Below, piece after piece: positions 25,792-34,057 of a stretch of DNA of 64,000 nt. How positions within the stretch are numbered: the first letter of the stretch is position 1; every line of letters begins with the position of its first letter. The notes beneath the pieces are model-generated. The model was not told the origin of the DNA. It did no database searches and worked only from the letters and a program-made list of their open reading frames with translations. The stretch spans positions 62,001-126,000 of the forward strand of contig NZ_JARXWF010000005.1 of assembly GCF_029892605.1 (NCBI RefSeq), in the 5' to 3' direction. A program made the position numbers and the translations under genes. The DNA comes from Parabacteroides sp. PM6-13 (GTDB lineage Bacteria; Bacteroidota; Bacteroidia; Bacteroidales; Tannerellaceae).

Positions 25792-27903
25792 TTAATAGCT
25801 CATGCCGAGATTATACATCATAAATGCATAGGTATCGGCATATTCATCCAATATCTTACTGATTGGCTTACCGGCGCCGTGTCCGGCATTGCTCTCGATA
25901 CGGATTAATTTGGGGGCATCGCCGGTATTGGCTGCCTGCAAGGTGGCCGCATACTTGAAGGAATGAGCTGGCACCACCCGGTCGTCATGATCGGCTGTAT
26001 TGATCAGGATAGCCGGATAAGGTGTTCCGTCGTTTTTGATGGTATGCAACGGAGAGTAGGCATACAGATAGTCGAACATTTCCTTATTATCGGCACTTGT
26101 TCCATAATCGCTTGCCCAGTTCCAACCAATGGTAAAGAGGTGGTAGCGAAGCATATCCATAACACCCACATCAGGAATTGCCACCTGGAAGAGATCGGGA
26201 CGCTGATTGACAACAGCACCTACCAACAAACCACCGTTTGATCCGCCGTTAATAGCGATCTTCGTGTTGTGGGTATATTTCTCATTGATCAGGTATTCGG
26301 CAGCAGCGATAAAGTCGTCAAACACATTCTGCTTATTCATCAGCGTTCCGGCTGTATGCCATTCTTCACCATATTCGCCTCCTCCCCGGAGATTCGCCAT
26401 GGCATAGATACCGCCACTTTCCAGGAATGGCAAACGAATGGTAGAGAATCCCGGATTCAGGCTTACATTGAAACCACCATAACCATACAGTAAAACCGGA
26501 TTGGTTCCATCCTTTTTCAGCCCTTTCTTATAGGTCAGAAACATCGGTATCCGGGTGCCATCCGCACTGGGGTAGAACACCTGCTCGGTGACATACTCTT
26601 CCGGTGTAAAAGCCACCTTCGGAGCCAGATAGACTTCCGAACGGTTGTTATCCATATCGAAGCGATAGATAGTGGCCGGGAACGTAAAAGAGGTAAAGGT
26701 ATAGAACACCTCTTTATCATCTTTATCACCCGAGAAAGAGACAGAACCCAGGGTCGGCAGCGTCACTTCATATTCTTCTTTTCCGTTCAAGCCATACACA
26801 TAGGCATGATGCGAAGCATCTTTCATATACACCAGGAAGAACTTCTCTCCTATCACCTGCGCGCTTGAAAGGACAGATTCCGATTCGGGAATAAGTGTTG
26901 TCCAGTCTTTCAACAGCGGCTTAGCGATATCGAAACAGGCAACAGCATATTTCGGTGCCTGATAATTGGTCTGCACATAGACTTTATTACCGATAACCTC
27001 TACCGGATAGTACTCATAGTCCATATCAGTCGTCAACGCCACCAGAGGAGCATTCGGCTTACGCAAATCTTTCATAAACAGATTATTTCCGCGACCGGCT
27101 CCGCCTTCCGACACAAAGAGAATCGTCTCGTCTTCGTTGACAGAAGCGTTATAGAAGCGGCGTGGCTCTGCCGGATTCTGAAATTCCAGACGGTCGGCCG
27201 ACTGCGGCTTGCCTATCTCATGGTAATAGATCTTATGATTTTCATTGACATTGGAGAACTCTTTGCCACCTGCCGGTTTGTCATAAGCGCTATAGTAGAA
27301 ACCATCGCCCTGCCAGGAAGGACCGCCGAACTTGCTCCACAGGATATGATCATCCAACAGCTTGTTCGAAGCCAGGTCTAAGACAAAGATCTCATTCCAG
27401 TCCGATCCACTGCGGGAGATCGTATAGGCCAGGTATTTCCCATTATTCGAGAAAGAGATACCCGCCAAGGCAACCGTTCCGTCTTCCGACAACTTATTCG
27501 GATCAAGCAGGACACGCGCCTCGCCATCTAAGGTATCCTTCACATACAAGACACTCTGGTTTTGCAAGCCATCGTTTTTATAGAAATAATATTTCCCATG
27601 GCGCTTGAATGGCGTGCCTATCTTCTCATAATTGGTCAACTCGGTCATGCGTTCTTTGATACGATCACGGAAAGGGATCTGCGCGATATAGGCAGCCGTC
27701 ACTTCGTTTTCCGCTTTTACCCAGGCCATCGTAGCCTCAGAGGTATCGTTTTCCAGCCAACGATAGGGGTCGGTCACCTCTACACCGAAGTAGGTATCTT
27801 TCACCTCTTCTGTTGTTGCCACAGGATATTCCAACGCCGCTTTGGTGGAACAGCCCATTAGGCCAATCATACTTCCCATAAGGATTACATCTTTTAGTTT
27901 CAT
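25792..27903 (-). CDS. Prolyl oligopeptidase (S9A), lipoprotein
   Basis: A 703-residue serine peptidase that cuts short peptides after proline. It has a lipoprotein signal (MKLKDVILMGSMIGLMGC, Cys18), an N-terminal seven-bladed propeller preceded by YPVATTEEVKDTYFGVEVTDPYRWLE, and a C-terminal alpha/beta-hydrolase domain. The nucleophile is in GGSNGG, the acid probably in ADHDDRVVPAHSF, and the His in NAGHGAGKP. All three are present. It follows the MscS-type channel gene by 21 bases, so both may share a transcript. Confidence 0.95.
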   Translation of the reverse strand: MKLKDVILMGSMIGLMGCSTKAALEYPVATTEEVKDTYFGVEVTDPYRWLENDTSEATMAWVKAENEVTAAYIAQIPFRDRIKERMTELTNYEKIGTPFKRHGKYYFYKNDGLQNQSVLYVKDTLDGEARVLLDPNKLSEDGTVALAGISFSNNGKYLAYTISRSGSDWNEIFVLDLASNKLLDDHILWSKFGGPSWQGDGFYYSAYDKPAGGKEFSNVNENHKIYYHEIGKPQSADRLEFQNPAEPRRFYNASVNEDETILFVSEGGAGRGNNLFMKDLRKPNAPLVALTTDMDYEYYPVEVIGNKVYVQTNYQAPKYAVACFDIAKPLLKDWTTLIPESESVLSSAQVIGEKFFLVYMKDASHHAYVYGLNGKEEYEVTLPTLGSVSFSGDKDDKEVFYTFTSFTFPATIYRFDMDNNRSEVYLAPKVAFTPEEYVTEQVFYPSADGTRIPMFLTYKKGLKKDGTNPVLLYGYGGFNVSLNPGFSTIRLPFLESGGIYAMANLRGGGEYGEEWHTAGTLMNKQNVFDDFIAAAEYLINEKYTHNTKIAINGGSNGGLLVGAVVNQRPDLFQVAIPDVGVMDMLRYHLFTIGWNWASDYGTSADNKEMFDYLYAYSPLHTIKNDGTPYPAILINTADHDDRVVPAHSFKYAATLQAANTGDAPKLIRIESNAGHGAGKPISKILDEYADTYAFMMYNLGMSY

Positions 27904-27924
27904 TGCTTTTACTTTCGTTTTAGT

Positions 27925-29193
27925 TTAGATTATATTATTCCCCGCCATCCGCAATGAACGGATATCGGCTCCTGATATTTCCTGGAAGGGCTGCAACTCG
28001 AATTCAGAGATAACAGCCAATATGTGATCGAATATATCCGCCTGGATCGACTCGTAGGGTATCCAGCGCTTTTCGGACAGGAAGACATAGAGTTCCAACG
28101 GGATCCCGGTTTCCGTCGGCTGCAGTTGGCGCACCATACAGGTCAACTCCTTGCTTACCTGCGGATGATGGCGCAAATAGCTTTCGATATAGGCACGGAA
28201 AATACCCAGGTTGGTCTGACGTCTGCCGTTCGCTATAATGGAATTATCGATCTGATGTTCTTCGTTGTAGTCGCGAAGCTCTTTTTCTTTCTGATCGATG
28301 TAGTCGGTAATCAGGCTTATTTTCCGGAACTTATCGAGCATCTCGTCCGTACAGAACTTCACACTGTTCATATCAATGCTGATAGAGCGTTTGATACGCC
28401 GCCCTTTCGAATCGCTCATACCCCGCCAGTTCTGGAAAGAATCGCTCACCAGGGCGTATGGCGGAATGGTGACAATCGTATTATCGAAGTTGCGTACCTT
28501 GACCGCGTTCAATGTCACATCGATCACATCACCGTCGGCCTGGTATTTCGGCATTGTGATCCAGTCGCCGGGACGAAGCATATCGTTTGCCGTCAGTTGG
28601 ATTCCTGCCACAAAGCCCATCAACGTATCCTTGAACACCAACGACAGAATAGCCGCCGAGGCACCCAAACCGGCAATCAGTTTGGTCGGATCCTCTCCAA
28701 TCAGTTGCCCGATAATCACAATGACTCCCAGGAAAACGATAATCACCTGCACTACCTGAACAAATCCTTTGATAGATTTTCCTTTATTTCGGCGGTGATA
28801 GATATCGCTTCCCAGACTCAACAGAGAATTGATAAAGCGAATGGAGATAGCTATAATATAAATGATACAGATCTTTTTTGTCAATAGATAAAGGAGAGTT
28901 GTCCCTTCATCGAACACAAGCGGAAGCATGACATAGACAAAAATTGCCGGAATAAGATGGATCACCTTGTCTAAGATTTTCCGTTCCACAACGATATCAT
29001 CCCAATCGGTCTCTGTTTTCTTGGCAATACCGGCAAACAACCTTAAGAACACCTTACGACACACATAATCGATCAGAAGAGCGATCAACAGAATGATTAA
29101 TAATATGATCACATTATCCAGCCAGTTGCCGGTTCCATCTTTCAATCCCCAACCTGTAAGCAGCCCGGAAATAGTCTCTTGCAATTTATTCAT
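27925..29193 (-). CDS. MscS-family mechanosensitive channel (YbdG-like)
   Basis: A 422-residue inner-membrane channel protein. Four to five transmembrane helices precede the pore helix GLGASAAILSLVFKDTLMGFVAG, then the MscS beta domain (PGDWITMPKYQADGDVIDVTLNAVKVRNFDNTIVTIP). The C-terminal domain contains a region typical of the larger YbdG/YnaI-type members (RRQTNLGIFRAYIESYLRHHP). It would open under membrane tension to release solutes during hypo-osmotic shock. It is the first gene of a probable two-gene unit with the prolyl oligopeptidase. Confidence 0.93.
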   Translation of the reverse strand: MNKLQETISGLLTGWGLKDGTGNWLDNVIILLIILLIALLIDYVCRKVFLRLFAGIAKKTETDWDDIVVERKILDKVIHLIPAIFVYVMLPLVFDEGTTLLYLLTKKICIIYIIAISIRFINSLLSLGSDIYHRRNKGKSIKGFVQVVQVIIVFLGVIVIIGQLIGEDPTKLIAGLGASAAILSLVFKDTLMGFVAGIQLTANDMLRPGDWITMPKYQADGDVIDVTLNAVKVRNFDNTIVTIPPYALVSDSFQNWRGMSDSKGRRIKRSISIDMNSVKFCTDEMLDKFRKISLITDYIDQKEKELRDYNEEHQIDNSIIANGRRQTNLGIFRAYIESYLRHHPQVSKELTCMVRQLQPTETGIPLELYVFLSEKRWIPYESIQADIFDHILAVISEFELQPFQEISGADIRSLRMAGNNII

Positions 29194-29293
29194 GTTTCAC
29201 ATTTTTATGATTTCTGTTTACAAATTTACTAAATTCACCCGAAACAGCATCTTTTTCCTAATTACATGAGGAATTATTTATATTCTGCTGTTT

Positions 29294-29507
29294 GCGTCGA
29301 AGACGCATGACGTTGATAAACCCCATGTGAAGCATAGCGGAACATGGGGCCAAAAGAGCTACTCCCCTCCCTCAACCTCGAAGAGGTCAGACACAAAAGT
29401 AACATAAGTTCCACCTCTTCGAGGCCAAGGGAGACACTTATGCCATCCTACCCCATGTTCCGCAATCGCTGCACATGGGGTTTATCAACGTCATGCGTCT
29501 TCGACGC
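29294..29507. repeat. Palindromic intergenic element, copy C (214 bp, 36-bp perfect arms)
   Basis: Bases 29294-29329 and 29472-29507 are exact 36-base reverse complements. Inside them a second, nearly perfect pair (GCGGAACATGGGG and CCCCATGTTCCGC) and a central CCTCGAAGAGGT/ACCTCTTCGAGG pair continue the symmetry. The ends themselves contain the small palindrome GCGTC-GAA-GACGC. No transposase or open frame is inside, so it resembles a non-autonomous (MITE-like) or REP-like element. Confidence 0.85.
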
Positions 29508-29588
29508 CGGAGCCCTCCGCTTTACCTATTTTTCCTGTAGTTTGATCTTTTTTATCCCTTTAGCTGTTATATAAAGGAAAATCGATAA

Positions 29589-29596
29589 TATATTTG
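29589..29596 (+). promoter_or_regulatory. Candidate -7 box of the M48 peptidase gene
   Basis: TATATTTG, 30 bases before the ATG at 29627. Confidence 0.55.
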
Positions 29597-29626
29597 TAGT
29601 CTACTACACAACAAATAGAAAATGTT

Positions 29627-30415
29627 ATGAAAAATGTATTGAGTGTGCTTATTGCCATGGTGATCTTAACCAGCTGTGGTACCGTTCCCCTGACAGGTCG
29701 TAAACAACTGATGCTGGTCTCCGACCAGGAAGTATTGACCTCCAGCTTGACGCAGTATAATGAATTTATTTCCACAGCCCAGAAATCGACGAATAAAACA
29801 CAAACAGCACAAGTCGTACGGGTGGGACAAAAGATTGCTGCCGCCACCAATGCCTACCTGACGAACAACGGCATGGCCGATGAGGTGAAGAATTTCTCCT
29901 GGGAGTTTAACCTGGTAGCCGATCCGCAGATGAATGCCTTCTGTATGCCCGGCGGCAAGATCGTGGTCTACGAAGGGCTGATGCAGATCGTCTCTTCTGA
30001 CGACGACCTGGCAGTGGTGATGGGACATGAGGTGGCTCATGCCGTAGCCAAACATAGCAACGAGCGGATGAGCCAGCAGTTGGCTACCGTACTGGGTGCT
30101 TCGGTATTAGACGTAGCCGTAGGAAATAAGAGCGCGATGGTGCAACAGGTGGCCAGTACCGTGTACGGCTTAGGTTCTGAAGCACTTGTGATTCTTCCTT
30201 TCTCACGCAAACATGAATCGGAAGCCGATTATATGGGCTTGATCTTGATGACGATGGCTGGATACAATCCGCAGGCTGCCGTTGGCTTCTGGCAAAAGAT
30301 GTCAGCAGGTGGAGGCGCCGGTGTGCCCGAATTCCTAAGCACACACCCCAGCGATTCCCGTCGTATCAACGATATCCAGAGCGCTTTGCCGGAGATGGAG
30401 AAATACAAGAAATAA
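29627..30415 (+). CDS. M48-family metallopeptidase lipoprotein (LoiP/Oma1-like)
   Basis: A 262-residue lipoprotein (MKNVLSVLIAMVILTSC, Cys17) facing the periplasm. It begins after the lipid anchor with GTVPLTGRKQL, a hallmark of the BepA/LoiP group, and has the zinc motif MGHEVAHAVAKH plus the third ligand region KHESEADYMGL. It lacks the TPR domain of BepA, so it is closer to LoiP/YcaL or Oma1. Such peptidases take part in outer-membrane quality control. It is a single gene with its own promoter box and ends at a heptamer tract. Confidence 0.93.
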   Translation: MKNVLSVLIAMVILTSCGTVPLTGRKQLMLVSDQEVLTSSLTQYNEFISTAQKSTNKTQTAQVVRVGQKIAAATNAYLTNNGMADEVKNFSWEFNLVADPQMNAFCMPGGKIVVYEGLMQIVSSDDDLAVVMGHEVAHAVAKHSNERMSQQLATVLGASVLDVAVGNKSAMVQQVASTVYGLGSEALVILPFSRKHESEADYMGLILMTMAGYNPQAAVGFWQKMSAGGGAGVPEFLSTHPSDSRRINDIQSALPEMEKYKK

Positions 30416-30526
30416 TTATGAATTGTGAATTATGAATTGGAGCGAAGCGAAAATCGCTTAGCGAAGCGTAAAGCAATTAGTTTCTTTTAATCCCAATTCA
30501 TAATTCATAATTCACAATTCATAATT
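30416..30526. terminator. Inverted heptamer tracts between convergent genes, with GCTTAGCG repeat in the loop
   Basis: The left tract (30416-30440) consists of GAATTGT/GAATTAT units; the right tract (30493-30526) of AATTCAT/AATTCAC units, the reverse complement. Between them, at 30451-30476, lies the GCTTAGCG repeat also found at 1656-1681. The whole would fold into an AU-rich stem capped by a small GC-rich hairpin, placed between the ends of two convergent genes. Confidence 0.65.
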
Positions 30527-30530
30527 TTCC

Positions 30531-32327
30531 TCAAACGGTGATCCCCATCTTCTTCATCAGATAATAGGCATTCATATTCTGGGCAATGCCTTCGCGTAGC
30601 TGATAGGAGAAAGAGAGTTCATCGTTTTTTATGTCGGCTTCGAAGCGGTAGTTCTTGATATTCTCGGGAAACTCCTCTTCCAATGTTCCTAACACCAGGT
30701 CGTGTGTTGCGATAATGCCGCAGGTCTCAAAATGAACCAGTTGCTTCATCAACGCGATCGATCCTTTTTGCTTATCCACCGAGTTGGTTCCCTTCAGGAT
30801 CTCATCCAGGATAATAAAGAGCTCCTCTCCCTCCTTCAGGCGGTCGATAATCATTTTCAAACGTTTCAGTTCGGCAAAGAAATAGGATTCATTGCTGACA
30901 AGTGAATCGGAGGTACGCAGGCTTGTCACCATCTGTGCCGGATAAACCGTCAACGACTCGGCAAACACAGGCAATCCGATGCAGGCCAATAGGTAATTCA
31001 CCCCCACCGTACGCAAATAGGTGCTTTTTCCTGCCATATTTGCCCCCGTTATGATCAAAAACCAGGACTTCTTAGGAATATGAATATCATTGCGGACGCA
31101 GACATCCCGGTTGAGCAGTGGATGTCCCAGTCCCTTTCCCTCCATTTGGAAATAGCTGTCTGCTATATCCGGATACACATAATCGGGATGATTAAAGGCA
31201 AATCCCGCCAGGGAGCTATAAGCATCAAAGGTTCCCAACGCATCCAGCCACACAACGACCTCATCGCGATAGCGGTTTTTCCAGCGTTCCAGACACAAGG
31301 CATGCCGCGTATCGCGCAGATAGAAAAGATTCAGGATAATACCTGCGGCGCTATAACGCTGATCTAATCCGCCGATATACCCGGAGAGTTGTTTAATGGC
31401 TTTCGAGGCGGGCAGTCCCTCTTTGCCTATCAGGTCGGCAGTGAGCTTTGTCAGTTCTTCCGAGTGGAAAGGAGTCGATTCGATACTTCTCATCAGACTG
31501 GCATAGGTCGAGAATATCTTTTCCATTTTATTGACCGACTCATAGATCTTATTGATACGTTTCCCGGTCAGGTTTGCTACGATAAAACTCACACAAATCC
31601 AACCCATAAGGAGGCTACTGGCGAGAAAACCCATGATGACTCCACCCAGCAACACCACCCATACCGCCGGAACAATCCACAACAGGGCTTTCCATAGTCT
31701 GTTATGCAGAAAATAAGCATCATCATTGGTCAAGGTATGCAGGTAGTCCCTGTCCTTCTTATGCCCACTGCGGCGTTTCCCTGTAACATAGAAATGTTGC
31801 CGCAGCGGCGTATGATCTTTCAATTCACGAACAGCCTCCTGGCGGCGAAGGATCTCTTTCTTGTCGGTCAACGGCGAGAGCAACCACTCGCTCAACCGCT
31901 CTTTTCCCATAAGTGTCGTGGTGCGGTTGAGGGATTGAAACAGCGAACGATCGCCAAAAACATCCAGGTCCAGGCTAAAAGCATGAGCCGCCTCCACCTT
32001 TTCCGGAGCGCCATCGAAGGCGGAAAAGTCATAATCGAGCCCTTTCAGTTCAGATTCATTCAAAGCGATCAGCGCCTCCGTATATAACTTCCGGTTATGC
32101 AACCGCGTATGATACACCATTAACAAGGCAAAAGGAATAGCAAACAAGACGATAGATCCCAAAATGATTTGCCAACTCTCGTTTCTCAACAACCATATAG
32201 TCAATATCAACAAGGCAACAAGAATAAGACGGATCGTTCCCAACAAGTGGATTTTTCGCTTCAGCTGTTCCGCCTGGCGGGAATAAGAAGTGACATTTTC
32301 CCGGTAATACGTATATACTTTCTCCAT
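30531..32327 (-). CDS. Membrane-anchored MutS-like ATPase
   Basis: A 598-residue protein. It has a hydrophobic N terminus (two helices about 30-80, another pair near 215-250), a clamp/lever-like helical middle, and a complete MutS-type ATPase: Walker A TGANMAGKSTYLRT, Walker B LFIILDEILKGTNS, and the ATHD switch. It lacks the mismatch-reading domain I and the Smr domain of MutS2. Membrane anchoring is unusual for MutS relatives; the role is unknown. The ATG at 32327 is chosen because a TAnnTTTG box ends 6 bases upstream and the extended frame to 32360 would include it. Confidence 0.85.
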   Translation of the reverse strand: MEKVYTYYRENVTSYSRQAEQLKRKIHLLGTIRLILVALLILTIWLLRNESWQIILGSIVLFAIPFALLMVYHTRLHNRKLYTEALIALNESELKGLDYDFSAFDGAPEKVEAAHAFSLDLDVFGDRSLFQSLNRTTTLMGKERLSEWLLSPLTDKKEILRRQEAVRELKDHTPLRQHFYVTGKRRSGHKKDRDYLHTLTNDDAYFLHNRLWKALLWIVPAVWVVLLGGVIMGFLASSLLMGWICVSFIVANLTGKRINKIYESVNKMEKIFSTYASLMRSIESTPFHSEELTKLTADLIGKEGLPASKAIKQLSGYIGGLDQRYSAAGIILNLFYLRDTRHALCLERWKNRYRDEVVVWLDALGTFDAYSSLAGFAFNHPDYVYPDIADSYFQMEGKGLGHPLLNRDVCVRNDIHIPKKSWFLIITGANMAGKSTYLRTVGVNYLLACIGLPVFAESLTVYPAQMVTSLRTSDSLVSNESYFFAELKRLKMIIDRLKEGEELFIILDEILKGTNSVDKQKGSIALMKQLVHFETCGIIATHDLVLGTLEEEFPENIKNYRFEADIKNDELSFSYQLREGIAQNMNAYYLMKKMGITV

Positions 32328-32332
32328 AACGG

Positions 32333-32340
32333 CAAAGGTA
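32333..32340 (-). promoter_or_regulatory. Candidate -7 box of the MutS-like gene
   Basis: TACCTTTG on the minus strand, its last base 6 bases before the ATG at 32327, so the transcript would be leaderless or nearly so. Confidence 0.45.
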
Positions 32341-32440
32341 ATTAAACATATCGAACCCAAAATCGGTTTATTCAGTAAAGAGTCACATTTATGACGAGGC
32401 TTGCTTTACTTTCACCCAGTGCTGACCCGGGCAAAGTATC

Positions 32441-32448
32441 TATCTTTG
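32441..32448 (+). promoter_or_regulatory. Candidate -7 box of the phospholipase gene
   Basis: TATCTTTG, 34 bases before the ATG at 32483. Confidence 0.6.
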
Positions 32449-32482
32449 CACCTGTTAGTGGTTCTGATAATAGTGATAGAAG

Positions 32483-33337
32483 ATGAGAAGAATTTTATTT
32501 GTGTTAAGTGTGTGCCTGTTAACAATCCATACCGGTTTTGCGCAGAAACAGGTTCAGCAATTCCTGGACAACCTACCCGAGGTACGCTATTACAATGCGG
32601 ATAGCGTACGTGCCGAACTCGACCGTCGCCCCTACTTCACCCTGTTCCGCGACAATTATTTTATCGGAGGCATCCCGACAAATACCAAACCGACCAGCAG
32701 CAACTCCGATGTGCGTTTTCAATTAAGCATCCAGCAGAAACTGACCAAGAGTAATCTGCCTTTCGATACCTACCTCTTTATTCAATACACACAAAAAGCC
32801 TTCTGGAACGTCATACAGGAGTCTATGCCAATGCGTGAAATGAATTTTAATCCCGGTATAGGGTTAGGGCATCTCATTATATATAAAGACAATTACATTG
32901 GGAAAGGTTATCTGATGCTCGAACACGAATCGAACGGCAAAGACAGCCTGGATTCGCGCAGCTGGAACAAAGTAACCCTTTGCGCCTCCATTATGGTCAA
33001 CAATAACTGGGAAGCACAGTTCCGGATATGGGCACCCATTATCGACAGTGGCAACAACCGGGATATCCTGCGCTACAATGGCCTGTTTCAGGTAGGCGCC
33101 ACCTACCGAAGCAACAACAAACGCCTGGCCGCTTCCGCCCTATTCACCAAGCGAAGCAGCAAGATGAGCTTCAATACCCAGCTCGAATTAAGCTATAAGT
33201 TCAACCCAAGCGAGAACCAATATTTCTTCCTCCAATACTACAACGGATACGGTGAGAACCTGCTCGAATATAACCAATTCAAAAGCATGTTGCGCATAGG
33301 CTTTGTCATCAAACCACAGGACTTTAGCTTTTTCTGA
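32483..33337 (+). CDS. pldA: Outer-membrane phospholipase A (OMPLA, PldA-like)
   Basis: A 284-residue outer-membrane beta barrel with signal peptide MRRILFVLSVCLLTIHTGFAQ. The active-site stretch LEHESNGKDSLDSRSWNK holds the OMPLA catalytic His and Ser in the known HxSNG...SRSWN arrangement. The family forms Ca2+-dependent dimers that degrade phospholipids misplaced in the outer leaflet. The C terminus ends in an aromatic residue (SFF), as usual for outer-membrane proteins. It has its own promoter and no operon partner. Confidence 0.93.
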   Translation: MRRILFVLSVCLLTIHTGFAQKQVQQFLDNLPEVRYYNADSVRAELDRRPYFTLFRDNYFIGGIPTNTKPTSSNSDVRFQLSIQQKLTKSNLPFDTYLFIQYTQKAFWNVIQESMPMREMNFNPGIGLGHLIIYKDNYIGKGYLMLEHESNGKDSLDSRSWNKVTLCASIMVNNNWEAQFRIWAPIIDSGNNRDILRYNGLFQVGATYRSNNKRLAASALFTKRSSKMSFNTQLELSYKFNPSENQYFFLQYYNGYGENLLEYNQFKSMLRIGFVIKPQDFSFF

Positions 33338-33414
33338 TAAGAGTGCTTGAATATAAACCTCTGCCCAAAAGCTTCAAGGCTTCATTTGCCCCGCCTGTAT
33401 CGATTCGGGAGATT

Positions 33415-33541
33415 TTGACAAAATGTAAGCAAAAGAGGGATTTTGCCTTACAATATGATACGTTAAAAAGTGTTACTCGCCCGACTAATTTTAAATACCC
33501 CTACGTTTTTGGAAAAAAAGTCGGGCGATTTTGACAAAATG
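33415..33541 (+). repeat. Dispersed 127-bp intergenic repeat, copy 2
   Basis: Partner of 1496-1622. Here the element starts and ends with identical ATTTTGACAAAATGT segments, and its 3' half contains a perfect inverted pair, CGCCCGACT near 33479 and AGTCGGGCG near 33519. It lies between the phospholipase stop and the promoter of the dCMP deaminase, pointing towards the latter. Confidence 0.75.
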
Positions 33542-33552
33542 TCAAAACGGAA

Positions 33553-33584
33553 ATTGGTAAATCACGTAGTTGATGTTATCTTTG
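33553..33584 (+). promoter_or_regulatory. Promoter of the dCMP deaminase operon
   Basis: ATTG at 33553-33556, 20-base spacer, TATCTTTG at 33577-33584. This is one of the best matches in the window to the Bacteroidetes -33/-7 promoter. The ATG follows at 33612. Confidence 0.65.
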
Positions 33585-33611
33585 TCAGTTGATTCGTAAA
33601 ACGATAAGCTA

Positions 33612-34049
33612 ATGGTTGAAAAGAATGAAAAACAGTATGAATTAGACAAACGCTATCTTCGTATGGCCAGTGTATGGGCAGAAAATTCATATTGTAAGCG
33701 TCGTCAGGTGGGTGCACTCATTGTGAAGGATCAGATGATTATATCGGATGGGTACAACGGTACGCCTTCCGGATTTGAGAATATTTGCGAAGATGAAAAC
33801 AATGTGACCAAACCTTATGTTCTACATGCGGAGGCAAATGCCATCACCAAGGTAGCCGCCTCCTCGAACAGCAGCCGCGGGGCAACCATCTACGTGACAT
33901 CGGCTCCCTGCATCGAATGTGCGAAATTGATCATCCAAAGCGGCATCAAGCGTGTCGTTTATTCCGAACGCTACCGGGTGGAAGACGGATGCGATCTGTT
34001 GAAGCGAGCCGGTATTTCGATTGAGTTTATTGAAGTAAATGAAGAATAG
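33612..34049 (+). CDS. dCMP deaminase
   Basis: A 145-residue cytidine/deoxycytidylate deaminase that converts dCMP to dUMP for thymidylate synthesis. Zinc ligands and the catalytic acid are visible in VLHAEANAI (His-Ala-Glu) and APCIECAK (two Cys). The N terminus (YLRMASVWAENSYCKRRQVGALIVK) and the NGTPSGFEN nucleotide-binding loop match the ComEB/dCMP deaminase family. It is followed after 8 bases by the S41 peptidase gene and then 5-FCL. The nucleotide and folate links between the first and third genes fit a common thymidylate context. Confidence 0.94.
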   Translation: MVEKNEKQYELDKRYLRMASVWAENSYCKRRQVGALIVKDQMIISDGYNGTPSGFENICEDENNVTKPYVLHAEANAITKVAASSNSSRGATIYVTSAPCIECAKLIIQSGIKRVVYSERYRVEDGCDLLKRAGISIEFIEVNEE

Positions 34050-34057
34050 CCTATATT

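Larger units (their letters stand above)
29194..29626. other. 433-base intergenic region between divergent genes, with palindromic element
   Basis: The region contains the 214-bp palindromic element (29294-29507) and the promoter box of the M48 gene (29589-29596). No coding sequence is supported. Confidence 0.7.

Noticed and set aside
29294-29507. Insertion sequence at the palindromic element
   Set aside because: The element has no transposase frame and its symmetry runs to the centre, unlike an IS; a target-site duplication could not be seen.
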